A DNA stretch of 64,000 nucleotides from an uncultured Clostridia bacterium (GTDB taxonomy: Bacteria > Bacillota > Clostridia > TANB77 > CAG-508), in NCBI GenBank assembly GCA_934168305.1, contig CAKPNF010000008.1, positions 1 to 64,000 of the forward strand. Reading direction: 5' to 3'. Positions 56,022 to 63,149 of this stretch are shown piece by piece. A model generated the notes under the pieces. The model made no database searches. It was given only the letters and a program-made list of their open reading frames with translations, and was not told where the DNA came from. Position 1 is the first letter of the stretch, and every line of letters starts with the position of its first letter. Position numbers and translations under genes: made by a program.

Positions 56022-56507
56022 TTATTTTCTCCCTTCTAGTAGTTCTTGTAAAATTTTAATATCCCTATTTACTAATTCATCTTCGTACATCTCTATTAAA
56101 CAATTGCCATACTTTTTCTTTTCTTGTTTTAATTCTTCTATCTTGTCTTTTACTTTTTGAACTGGAATAACTTGACTTTTTATTTTAACTTCTTGTGCTT
56201 TCAGATTTTCAATTTTCCCAGTATATAACATATAATACTTCAAATTTAATTCTTCATTCTCTTTTTTTAATTCTTTATTCTCTTTTTGTAGTTCTTCTAC
56301 TTCAAATTCTAATTCACATTTTTTATTACTTATTTCTGTGTTTTTTTCTTCTAATTCTTCAGAATATGATTTCCAACTTTCATTCTCTTTTTGTAGTTTT
56401 TTTATTAGTTTTAATACTGTATCTATTGCTATCGCTTTTCCTTCTGCATATGTATTTATCTCTATTTCTTTTAATATTTCAATAGATTCCTTTTCTTCCT
56501 CGTTCAT
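56022..56507 (-). CDS. Coiled-coil prophage protein
   Basis: The 161-residue protein is nearly all coiled coil between residues 40 and 100. It begins MNEEEKESIEILKEIEINTY and has YAEGKAIAIDTVLKLIKKLQ, common in phage early genes. Function unknown. Confidence 0.52.
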   Translation of the reverse strand: MNEEEKESIEILKEIEINTYAEGKAIAIDTVLKLIKKLQKENESWKSYSEELEEKNTEISNKKCELEFEVEELQKENKELKKENEELNLKYYMLYTGKIENLKAQEVKIKSQVIPVQKVKDKIEELKQEKKKYGNCLIEMYEDELVNRDIKILQELLEGRK

Positions 56508-56537
56508 TTATTCCTCACTTTCTAGAAAATCTTTCTT

Positions 56538-56837
56538 CTATTCCCATAGTTTCTTATTCCCCAAACATTTTATCTCATTTGTTTTATATTTTTCTTCTTT
56601 TAAAACAATATTAGGTATAAATGTATTTGGTATTAATGTTTTTAACTCTTTATTTACTGTTTTTAGTTCTTCATTCTCTTTTAATACTCTTTTATAATCT
56701 GATAAAATATGTTCTATTTTGTTTGCTAAATCCTTATTCCAATTCCAATCTGTATCGTGACTAAAATTTTCTCTTTTACTTGTAAAACTTATATATTTTT
56801 CTATGTCTTTTATATCTTCTTCTATACTATTTTCCAC
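56538..56837 (-). CDS. 99-residue coiled-coil prophage protein
   Basis: Begins MENSIEEDIKDIEKYISFTS and continues as a helical protein related in style to the gene before it. No domain recognised. Confidence 0.48.
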   Translation of the reverse strand: MENSIEEDIKDIEKYISFTSKRENFSHDTDWNWNKDLANKIEHILSDYKRVLKENEELKTVNKELKTLIPNTFIPNIVLKEEKYKTNEIKCLGNKKLWE

Positions 56838-57113
56838 TTAAAACACCTCGATTTCTTCTGCTTTTTCTATACTAACAGTTTCACAAACTTTCAAATGAAA
56901 GAATGTAAACTCTCCTGTCTGATAATCTATTTTGAAATCTATTTCGCACATTGTTTGTTTTAAGCAGTCAAATATCCATAAAGGTATTTTTATGTACTTG
57001 GGATAATTATGATACTTCGCAACATAATCATGTATTCTATTATTAACAATACATTGTAATTCTAAATATTCGATACTATCTTTAGTTGTTCTTTTATTTA
57101 TCTTTCCTTTCAC
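56838..57113 (-). CDS. 91-residue prophage protein, unknown
   Basis: Begins MKGKINKRTTKDSIEYLELQ and includes KIPLWIFDCLKQTMCEIDF. The start is next to the stop of the gene upstream. No domain recognised. Confidence 0.5.
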   Translation of the reverse strand: MKGKINKRTTKDSIEYLELQCIVNNRIHDYVAKYHNYPKYIKIPLWIFDCLKQTMCEIDFKIDYQTGEFTFFHLKVCETVSIEKAEEIEVF

Positions 57114-57302
57114 TTAAAACACCTCCTTGTCTATTTCTTCCATCCATTTGTTAACATCTTGAATTACCTTTTCTACTTTTTCATTTATCCAATATTGTTT
57201 TATATTTTCTTTTGTATCCCATGTTGTTACATAATCATCTATTACTGTTGACCATAAAGCATATTTATTATCTCTTTTTCTATGATGTAATTGTCTTGCC
57301 AC
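57114..57302 (-). CDS. 62-residue prophage protein, unknown
   Basis: Begins MARQLHHRKRDNKYALWSTV; basic start, acidic end. AGGAGG precedes ATG. Confidence 0.5.
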   Translation of the reverse strand: MARQLHHRKRDNKYALWSTVIDDYVTTWDTKENIKQYWINEKVEKVIQDVNKWMEEIDKEVF

Positions 57303-57314
57303 TTAAAACACCTC

Positions 57315-57548
57315 CTAAATTATTTGTTTTCTTAGATACTCAAAATATTTTCTTATTGGTTTAAACCATGTTAAATAAACAAATTGTTGTTCATAAAAAA
57401 TATCGTTTAATTTATCAAATATAGAATAAATTATCTCTATTATAATTTTTAAAATATAATATGGAACATTTAAAATCAATTCTATAATACATAATAACTT
57501 CCAAAACACATAATTAAGTAGTCCTATTTTATTTATTTTTTCTTTCAC
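57315..57548 (-). CDS. 77-residue membrane-associated prophage protein
   Basis: The protein has a hydrophobic centre (LLNYVFWKLLCIIELILNVP then YYILKIIIEIIY) that could be one or two membrane helices. ATG overlaps the upstream stop by 1 nt. Confidence 0.48.
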   Translation of the reverse strand: MKEKINKIGLLNYVFWKLLCIIELILNVPYYILKIIIEIIYSIFDKLNDIFYEQQFVYLTWFKPIRKYFEYLRKQII

Positions 57549-57730
57549 TATGCATCACTCCTCTCTAATTCGTTTTTTAATAATGTTTTATATGCTTGAA
57601 TTTGCTCTTCTAACTCTTTTGTTCTTTTTTGTAAAGCACCTATTAATATTTCATTAAGTTCATTCGTTGTTCTTTCCTTTTCGTATAAATCTTTGTATGT
57701 ATCTACTGCACTTTTGCATATTACTATCAT
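57548..57730 (-). CDS. 60-residue coiled-coil prophage protein
   Basis: Begins MIVICKSAVDTYKDLYEKER and is helical to the end. Its start lies in the first of two duplicated 22-nt segments. Confidence 0.48.
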   Translation of the reverse strand: MIVICKSAVDTYKDLYEKERTTNELNEILIGALQKRTKELEEQIQAYKTLLKNELERSDA

Positions 57731-57786
57731 ATCTTATTTACTCCTCTCATCTTCCTTATTCTGCTCATATCTTATTTACTCCTCTC
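57727..57786 (-). repeat. Duplicated ribosome-binding/start segment
   Basis: Bases 57727-57748 and 57765-57786 are identical 22-mers with a 38-nt period. On the minus strand each carries GAGAGGAG followed by an ATG, so the signal for starting the downstream gene has been copied, overlapping the end of the methyltransferase-like gene. Confidence 0.75.
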
Positions 57787-58428
57787 TAATATAAATTCTC
57801 TTATAAATCTATTTGCATATTCTTTTGAGATTAAACTTCTTTCTGTTTTACTACTTGTGTTGTTGATTATTTTCTTTTTGTTCCAACTGTATGCTTCTAA
57901 AATCATATTGTAACGTGGCTCACAATTTATGAACCAGTACTGGGTTGGCTTTTCGTAATAATCTCCACGTAAAGTTCTATCTTTATCTATAACTTTTGAC
58001 GGTATAGCCCAATACTTCACTAAATAGTGTGTTGTTGAATACGGATTTTCAATGATTAGCGGTATATTCTTTCTAATACACACTATTGCTAATTTTGTTA
58101 TTGTTTCATACATTAAATCTAATTCTTTATGTAGTTTTAAATCATATTCTAACTTTTGTTCGTCTGTACATTTCTTTAATTGACATTGTGTACCTCTAAA
58201 AGCCATTTGAATTTGGTCTTCAAAACGCACACATGGAAAAAATGCTAGTACTGTGTCTTTTTCGGTTATGTTATCAAATATACTTTCTTCTTTGTTGTAT
58301 GCCTTTTCTATTTCTTTGAATAAATCTATTACTACATCTGTTTCCTTAAATTCATTTTGTATGTCATAATCTATCGCTTCATAACCGAAGTTTTTTAAAT
58401 TCTTTTTTAAATGTTCCACTTTGTTCAA
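57772..58428 (-). CDS. DNA cytosine methyltransferase-like protein
   Basis: The 218-residue protein has FFPCVRFEDQ, matching the catalytic Pro-Cys motif of C5-cytosine methyltransferases, and PLIIENPYSTTHYL, matching the Glu-Asn-Pro motif. The SAM-binding front half looks reduced, so activity is uncertain. Proteins of this shape are common in phages of Clostridia and may modify host or phage DNA. No partner restriction gene is visible. Confidence 0.6.
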   Translation of the reverse strand: MNKVEHLKKNLKNFGYEAIDYDIQNEFKETDVVIDLFKEIEKAYNKEESIFDNITEKDTVLAFFPCVRFEDQIQMAFRGTQCQLKKCTDEQKLEYDLKLHKELDLMYETITKLAIVCIRKNIPLIIENPYSTTHYLVKYWAIPSKVIDKDRTLRGDYYEKPTQYWFINCEPRYNMILEAYSWNKKKIINNTSSKTERSLISKEYANRFIREFILERSK

Positions 58429-58459
58429 ATAAACAATAATACATTTATCTATTCTCCTC

Positions 58460-58771
58460 CTAATAATTAACTCTAATTATGTAACTGTTAAATTCTGGTT
58501 GATAATCTATACTTAGTCTTAAATCTTGCATTTTATCTATTCCATATCTTTCTATTTGCATTCCACCTCTTAAATTTCCTATATGATTAGTTATTACAAA
58601 CTTAACTATGTTTTCTAATTGTTCTAATATAGCTTTTTGTCCTTCTAATTCTATATTCAACCTATCATTCTTATTTCTTAATCTACTATTAGATAATTGA
58701 CAAGTTTGTAATTCTTCCTGTAAATTTTTTATTTTCTTATTTAACTTTTTTACTTTTCCTTTAACACTCAT
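58460..58771 (-). CDS. Coiled-coil prophage protein
   Basis: The 103-residue protein has a coiled-coil first half (KGKVKKLNKKIKNLQEELQT) and a beta-like end (LSIDYQPEFNSYIIRVNY). No domain recognised. Confidence 0.5.
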   Translation of the reverse strand: MSVKGKVKKLNKKIKNLQEELQTCQLSNSRLRNKNDRLNIELEGQKAILEQLENIVKFVITNHIGNLRGGMQIERYGIDKMQDLRLSIDYQPEFNSYIIRVNY

Positions 58772-58772
58772 C

Positions 58773-59180
58773 TTATTCTCCTCCCAATAACTCTGGATTA
58801 TCGTATATATTTTTAATAATCTCTATTTTTGAAAAATTAAAATAATCTATTGGCTCTCTGCTGATAAATTCTATTTTATTTCCATAGCATTCTTGTCCGC
58901 CCTCTCCAAGCCATTCTTCAATTCCATAAGTATCTACTAAAAATCCTGCTTCTTTTTCATCCCACACGATTATGTAATATCCGTCTTCATCTTCCCAAGC
59001 ATCTCCCTCATATATTTCTTTTCCGTTTTTATCGTGTAGTCCTGTGTATTGCATTAATATTAGCCCAGTGCTTTCGGGCGCAATAAAAGTATTTTTCATA
59101 TTAGTATCTAGAAAATCATTCCAATTTAACATTTTCTCAGACACTTCATCCCATGCTCTAAATTTTATCTCTCTATTCAT
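58773..59180 (-). CDS. YopX family protein
   Basis: The 135-residue protein starts MNREIKFRAWDEVSEKMLNW and has MQYTGLHDKNGKEIYEGD, the clear YopX signature found in many Gram-positive phages. Its function is unknown. Overlaps the upstream gene by 8 nt. Confidence 0.88.
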   Translation of the reverse strand: MNREIKFRAWDEVSEKMLNWNDFLDTNMKNTFIAPESTGLILMQYTGLHDKNGKEIYEGDAWEDEDGYYIIVWDEKEAGFLVDTYGIEEWLGEGGQECYGNKIEFISREPIDYFNFSKIEIIKNIYDNPELLGGE

Positions 59181-59502
59181 CTTCTCCTCCTACTTTATAG
59201 CAATTAGCCATATAACTTTCTTTTGTTAGTATTGTTTTTATTTGATAATCTACAAATGTCTTACAATTTCCGTAATATAAATAGCAATAATTTGAACCTT
59301 TATCTATTTTGTGTATTAATTTTCCATTTACGTAATCGCCTACTTCTACAACTTCTGATATTATTTTGTTGTGTTTTACTATGTTCTCTATTAAATGAAG
59401 TCCCTTTTCACATTCTACATATATGCTCATATAAAAATTAGAATTTATAACTTTATCAATAATTCCATTTTTTGTTCTCACATAATCATTTACTTCTAAC
59501 AT
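59173..59502 (-). CDS. Small beta-rich prophage protein, unknown
   Basis: The 109-residue protein begins MLEVNDYVRTKNGIIDKVIN and has a repeat-like second copy (VEVGDYVNGKLIHKI), suggesting two SH3-like barrels. GAAAGGAA precedes the start. Confidence 0.55.
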   Translation of the reverse strand: MLEVNDYVRTKNGIIDKVINSNFYMSIYVECEKGLHLIENIVKHNKIISEVVEVGDYVNGKLIHKIDKGSNYCYLYYGNCKTFVDYQIKTILTKESYMANCYKVGGEDE

Positions 59503-59520
59503 CTCTTATTTTCCTTTCAT

Positions 59521-60003
59521 TTATACTAATTTCTCTGCCCAAATCAAATCATATATTTTGTGTTTTACTTTGTCATTGCAATAATCACTAACAGTTTGTC
59601 TGCTTATAAATAACTTTTTTTCAGCTTCTCTTGTTCCTTTGAAAATCTGTTTTATTTCTCCATTTTTCATTAATAATATTGTTTTTTGTTTTGCTAATGC
59701 TCCAGTTATTTTTCCAGCTTCTTTTTTCTTCATTATTTTTAAATTTTCTAGTCTATTGTCTAAAATAATTCCATTTACATGTACAACTACTTCATCTTTT
59801 TTTAATTTTCTATAAAAACTTTCAACAACTAATCTTGCAACATTTCTTTGTTTGCCATTAATTTTTATTATCTGTATACTTCCTTTTCTATATGTTCTTA
59901 ATATTTTTTGATTTTTGTTCTTGTATACTTTCTTTATTCTTCCATTTACATCTATGTAATAATTAGTGTCTTCTATTTGCCTCCACATGTTTTCCTCCTT
60001 CAT
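59521..60003 (-). CDS. HNH homing-endonuclease-like protein with NUMOD motifs
   Basis: The 160-residue protein has an N-terminal NUMOD4-like region (MWRQIEDTNYYIDVNGRIKK), an HNH core (VVVHVNGIILDNRLENL) and a C-terminal NUMOD1-type DNA-binding helix (REAEKKLFISRQTVSDYCN). Free-standing enzymes of this kind nick or cut a specific phage site and spread as selfish genes. The first His of the HNH core is present. Overlaps the next gene by 4 nt. Confidence 0.78.
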   Translation of the reverse strand: MKEENMWRQIEDTNYYIDVNGRIKKVYKNKNQKILRTYRKGSIQIIKINGKQRNVARLVVESFYRKLKKDEVVVHVNGIILDNRLENLKIMKKKEAGKITGALAKQKTILLMKNGEIKQIFKGTREAEKKLFISRQTVSDYCNDKVKHKIYDLIWAEKLV

Positions 60004-60329
60004 TTAATTATTCTTAATTCCAAATCTGGATAAACTTTTTCAAATATTTTATGTTTTAATTTGAATACATCTGTCTGCATTCCTTTTACATCTTCAACTA
60101 TTGTTTTGCCATTTTCTATATACTTAAAATCTGCTATGTATTCTATCTTTCTGAATGTTCTTCCATTTTTCTTAAAACTATCTTGTAGCAAAAATCTTGG
60201 TTGTAATTCTAAATCTGTTATCGTTCCTGTTCTTTCTAATAGTTTTAATTCTTTATATCTTTGGCTTTCTCTTATACTGTCAAATACATACATATCAACT
60301 TGTACTTTTTTATTTCTGTATTTGTTCAC
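60000..60329 (-). CDS. DUF1064 phage nuclease-like protein
   Basis: The 109-residue protein starts at GTG 60329 (NKYRNKKVQVDMYVFDSIRE) with AAAGGAG upstream. It shows the DUF1064 pattern FDSIRESQRYKELKLLE, LQPRFLLQDSFKKNGRT and DVKGMQTDVFKLKHKIF, which includes PD-(D/E)xK-type acidic and Lys residues. It is thought to act as a Holliday-junction or nuclease-type enzyme in phage recombination. Confidence 0.82.
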   Translation of the reverse strand: MNKYRNKKVQVDMYVFDSIRESQRYKELKLLERTGTITDLELQPRFLLQDSFKKNGRTFRKIEYIADFKYIENGKTIVEDVKGMQTDVFKLKHKIFEKVYPDLELRIIK

Positions 60330-60458
60330 TTTTCTTTAGCTCCTTTTCTATGTAATTTTCACATCTCCAAACTCCGTTTAAAGTTTTCTAATTCAAGTCT
60401 GTTACAGCCTATACATTTTACACATTTACCGTTCTAACGGTGGATAATTATATTTCAT
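60310..60458 (-). CDS. Small Cys-rich prophage protein with two CGG +1 frameshifts
   Basis: No single ORF covers this gene. ATG 60456-60458 follows AGAGGA, three bases after the preceding gene. The zero frame is MKYNYPPLE, then CGG at 60429-60431 and directly a stop (TAA). Skipping C gives GKCVKCIGCNRLELENFK, then a second in-frame CGG at 60374-60376, whose unshifted path stops five codons later. Skipping C again gives GVWRCENYIEKELKKSEQ and a stop at 60310, 48 residues in all. The result has a sensible CxxCxxC-x15-C metal-binding layout. The 3' end overlaps the DUF1064 start by 20 nt. Confidence 0.78.
60373..60376 (-). other. CGG +1 frameshift site 10 (AAA C GGA)
   Basis: After the first shift the frame reads TTT AAA CGG AGT TTG GAG ATG TGA. 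Skipping C gives AAA GGA GTT TGG AGA TGT and completes the protein. Confidence 0.78.
60428..60431 (-). other. CGG +1 frameshift site 9 (GAA C GGT)
   Basis: The zero frame reads TTA GAA CGG TAA. Skipping C gives GAA GGT AAA TGT GTA AAA TGT. A stop directly after CGG makes the shift essential. Confidence 0.78.
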
Positions 60459-60461
60459 AAG

Positions 60462-60842
60462 CTAGTCCTCTGGCATTTCATAAACTTTTGGAATATTAAA
60501 TATATTAGGTTGTATATCTATTTGACCTTGTAAGATTGCTGGTCCACCTTCTAATTTCAAATAGCTTGAAAATTTTTGTGCAATTTCTTGTAATACTTCT
60601 TTTGCTCTTTCTTCTGTTTTGTATTCTCCTAATACACTCCAATTATCTTTTTCAAAATATGCATATATTCCGTATCCACTTAACTTCGTATCATCTATTC
60701 CTACATTTGCTATTAAAGCTGATACAAATATATCTCCTAACTTATTTTCCAAGGATTCCTTTTGTGCTTCATAATCAACTATTTTTATTTCTGATACCCT
60801 AGAAAAATTTACAATATCTTTATTTTGTTTTACTATTATCAT
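60462..60842 (-). CDS. Prophage protein, unknown
   Basis: The 126-residue protein (MIIVKQNKDIVNFSRVSEIK) follows a GGAGG site. It has VNFSRVSEIKIVDYEAQKES and YFEKDNWSVLGEYKTEERAK, a pattern found in small phage proteins. Function unknown. Confidence 0.55.
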   Translation of the reverse strand: MIIVKQNKDIVNFSRVSEIKIVDYEAQKESLENKLGDIFVSALIANVGIDDTKLSGYGIYAYFEKDNWSVLGEYKTEERAKEVLQEIAQKFSSYLKLEGGPAILQGQIDIQPNIFNIPKVYEMPED

Positions 60843-60851
60843 AACTACCTC

Positions 60852-61184
60852 CTAAATTCTTGGAATATGGTTCATATTTTGTTCAACCATTTTCTCAATT
60901 TCTGTTGTTTCTCTATATACTGCAACTTCTTTGTTTGTAATACTACATTTCTTTGTTTTGTCAGTTGTTACAAATCCTAAACTTTCTAATTCTGTAATTC
61001 TTGGTCTAGCATTATTAACATCTGCTGTATTTGTATAATGTCTTTTATATAATTCTTGTGCTATTTCTCTTGTTGTCATTTCTTTATTTTTTAGTATTTC
61101 TAATATTTGTTTATGTCTTATGCTTAAATGTTCTAACATATCTTGATAACTTTTGTGTCTTGTTTTAAATGTTATTGTATTCAT
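60852..61184 (-). CDS. Winged-helix phage protein
   Basis: ATG 61184 (MNTITFKTRHKSYQDMLEHL) follows AAGGAAGTG; the longer frame has no ribosome site. The protein has a winged-helix DNA-binding fold (HKQILEILKNKEMTTREIAQ, then RITELESLGFVTTDKTKKCS) of MarR/ArsR type. It may regulate early genes. Confidence 0.68.
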   Translation of the reverse strand: MNTITFKTRHKSYQDMLEHLSIRHKQILEILKNKEMTTREIAQELYKRHYTNTADVNNARPRITELESLGFVTTDKTKKCSITNKEVAVYRETTEIEKMVEQNMNHIPRI

Positions 61185-61201
61185 TTGTTTATCACTTCCT
61201 T

Positions 61202-61480
61202 TTAATCTACAAATTCTCCCCACTCTAGATTTTTGTATAAATGCCTGCGTGGGTCTTCTGAATAATATCTATATGTATTTTCACTTATTTTTGCTTTTAT
61301 ATCTGCTATTTTCGGTGTAAATTTATTTGTTTTAATTATTTGGTCTATTGCTTTTTCAAATTCTTCTTCAGGTATATTTTGAAATTCTTGAAACCACATA
61401 ATCGTTTCATCTTTATCAAATTTTTTATTATAAGCTACTTCTATTTTTTTAATCTGCTTTGAAAAATCACTTACATTCAT
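61202..61480 (-). CDS. Replicative helicase loader/inhibitor-like protein
   Basis: The 92-residue helical protein (MNVSDFSKQIKKIEVAYNKK) has MWFQEFQNIPEEEFEKAIDQ, resembling the G40P helicase loader/inhibitor family. It follows the DnaD-type gene, the usual replication-module order. Confidence 0.68.
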   Translation of the reverse strand: MNVSDFSKQIKKIEVAYNKKFDKDETIMWFQEFQNIPEEEFEKAIDQIIKTNKFTPKIADIKAKISENTYRYYSEDPRRHLYKNLEWGEFVD

Positions 61481-62166
61481 TTAGCCACTCCTCCAGTTCT
61501 TTTTCTCTTTCGTTTGTTCCTAGTTCTGATTTTCTTCTAAACTGTTCATCTTCTTGTTCTGCCTGAAGTACTGTTTTTATTCCCTCTTTAGACCAATTGT
61601 TTAAAATACCTTTTATATATTGTATTGTTCTCTTATTAGCCTCTACAGACTTCTTCATTGCTAAAATTATTAAATCTGCCGACATTTCTTTAGCATAATC
61701 AGATAATATTTCAATACCATAAGATGTTATCATTCCAATGTTTTCGTTGTAAAAATCTATAATTTTTTGTAAACCGTCAACACAACTGTCGCTTACATCT
61801 TCATTATCATTACCATTTACATTTACATTACCATTTACATTAACATTTTCATTTTCATTTACATTAGGTTTTGTTTTGCTTTTTGTGTTTTGAAAACCTA
61901 TGGTTTTTTCTTTTTCAAAACCACTGGTTTCTTTTTTTGGTCTACCACCGCTTTTTTCCGTTTTCATATCTTTTTGTATTTGCTAAAATCTGTGGTTTTA
62001 TTAATATAAATATTGTCTTTGCTACTCCTGTTAGTTTTGTTTCATTTCCATTTAATGCTAAATCACATATTGCATCATATACTTTTAATCTATCTTTTTC
62101 TTTTAAGTCTTGTAATGCGTCATAAAAGCTTTTATAGAATACAAAACTTTCTTTTTCTCCTGCCAT
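61467..62166 (-). CDS. DnaD-type replication initiation protein, read across a CGG +1 frameshift
   Basis: The N-terminal ORF (MAGEKESFVFYKSFYDALQD) is a DUF6291-type domain that ends, in the zero frame, at CGG TGG TAG (CGG at 61948-61950, codon 73). Skipping C gives NGKKGGRPKKETSG, a motif typical of phage replication proteins. It then runs through an Asn-rich linker into a DnaD domain (IIDFYNENIGMITSYGIEIL, YIKGILNNWSKEGIKTV). The whole protein has 232 residues. The second ORF's first ATG lies upstream of the shift in a different frame with no ribosome site. Confidence 0.88.
61947..61950 (-). other. CGG +1 frameshift site 8 (AAG C GGT)
   Basis: The zero frame reads AAA AAG CGG TGG TAG. Skipping C gives AAG GGT GGT AGA CCA, the KKGGRP motif. 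Together with site 9 it shows that the base after CGG need not be A. Confidence 0.88.
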
Positions 62167-62225
62167 TGTTTTCTCCTTTCGTACAATATAAGGGATAAAA
62201 CTTTATTTTGTCTTATCCCTGTTGT

Positions 62226-62510
62226 CTAATCTAAATAACTTTTTCCTATTAATCTTATAAATTCTTCTCTTGTATGATTTTTTTCATATTCTTTTTGACA
62301 TTCCTGTTTTAATCTCAAATCTAACTCATGTCCATATTTACCATGTACTCCGTATGTTCCTCTATGTTCTAAATATGTTAGCCATACTTTGAATCCGTTT
62401 TGCTCTGATATTTTTCTTTTTCCTGTACCAAAATATATATGATGTTCTTCTAGTCCATAAGTTTGCCCACTGATATAGCTTTCTTTTTTGTTTTGTAAAA
62501 TTGATTTCAT
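62226..62510 (-). CDS. HNH-like phage protein
   Basis: The 94-residue protein has EEHHIYFGTGKRKISEQNG and GVHGKYGHELDLRLKQECQ, the pattern of small phage HNH/NinG-like proteins found beside NinB. Overlaps NinB-like gene by 4 nt. Confidence 0.7.
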   Translation of the reverse strand: MKSILQNKKESYISGQTYGLEEHHIYFGTGKRKISEQNGFKVWLTYLEHRGTYGVHGKYGHELDLRLKQECQKEYEKNHTREEFIRLIGKSYLD

Positions 62511-62983
62511 TTTTTATCCCATTCTTTCAATAAACTATTTATTTCTGTATCTGATTTTGTTTCTATATTCAAACTTTTTGCTAATTCAACTAATAAATTT
62601 ATTAGTAAACTCATTTCTTTACTGTTATAAGTTGAGCTTCCATAATAACAATGTACTTTGACACATTTATCTTTTCTGCTTACTTCTTGTACTAAAAATC
62701 CTAGTCCTTGCTTTTGCCATATTCTTTTGAAATTTTCAAATGCTTTTTCTTCGATTATCATTGGCTCAAATGAACCAATTTGTAATATTGCATCTTGATA
62801 TATCTTTTCTTTTGTTATAATTGTCCCATCCTTACTTAATTCTTTTGCTATTTTGTCGCATAGTACCCAGCAATAAGCATTACTGTCTAAACTCCTTTTT
62901 TGTCTATATTCTTTTATTTCAAACTGTTTATCTTTTGCTTGTTCTAGTAAATAAGTTATTATTTTATTACTTGTTCCTACCAT
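62507..62983 (-). CDS. NinB/Orf-like recombination protein
   Basis: The 158-residue protein has LDSNAYCWVLCDKIAKELSK and YYGSSTYNSKEMSLLINLLV, clear features of the NinB recombination mediator family. It lies next to RecT-type genes. GGAGGC before ATG. Confidence 0.8.
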   Translation of the reverse strand: MVGTSNKIITYLLEQAKDKQFEIKEYRQKRSLDSNAYCWVLCDKIAKELSKDGTIITKEKIYQDAILQIGSFEPMIIEEKAFENFKRIWQKQGLGFLVQEVSRKDKCVKVHCYYGSSTYNSKEMSLLINLLVELAKSLNIETKSDTEINSLLKEWDKK

Positions 62984-62991
62984 ATTGCCTC

Positions 62992-63147
62992 CTAAAGTAA
63001 AAAGTTCTTACTGTTTTCATAACATTTTTCTGATTCTTCTATTTTTTTCATTCTTTCTAATAATTTGTTAATACTTATTTCAATAGATAGTTCTTCTTGT
63101 TGTTCTATATCTTGTTTTAGATGTTCCCACATTCTTTTATAATCCAT
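62992..63147 (-). CDS. 51-residue prophage protein
   Basis: ATG 63145-63147 follows GAGAGGGG. The protein (MDYKRMWEHLKQDIEQQEEL) is helical with LERMKKIEESE, a common small phage protein between the MBL-fold gene and NinB. Function unknown. Confidence 0.62.
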   Translation of the reverse strand: MDYKRMWEHLKQDIEQQEELSIEISINKLLERMKKIEESEKCYENSKNFLL

Positions 63148-63149
63148 AA

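Noticed and set aside
4237..61950. Ten CGG frameshifts explained as sequencing or assembly errors
   Set aside because: A random or context error inserting C before GG should fall in all three codon phases and in non-coding DNA. All ten lie so that CGG is in frame and GGN resumes in frame, and correct CGGA strings occur in other phases without harm. Raw reads should still be checked.
4237..61950. CGG reassigned to another amino acid such as Trp or Gln
   Set aside because: Reading CGG as any single amino acid in the zero frame still leads to a stop within 20 codons at every site. Only a frame change restores the proteins.
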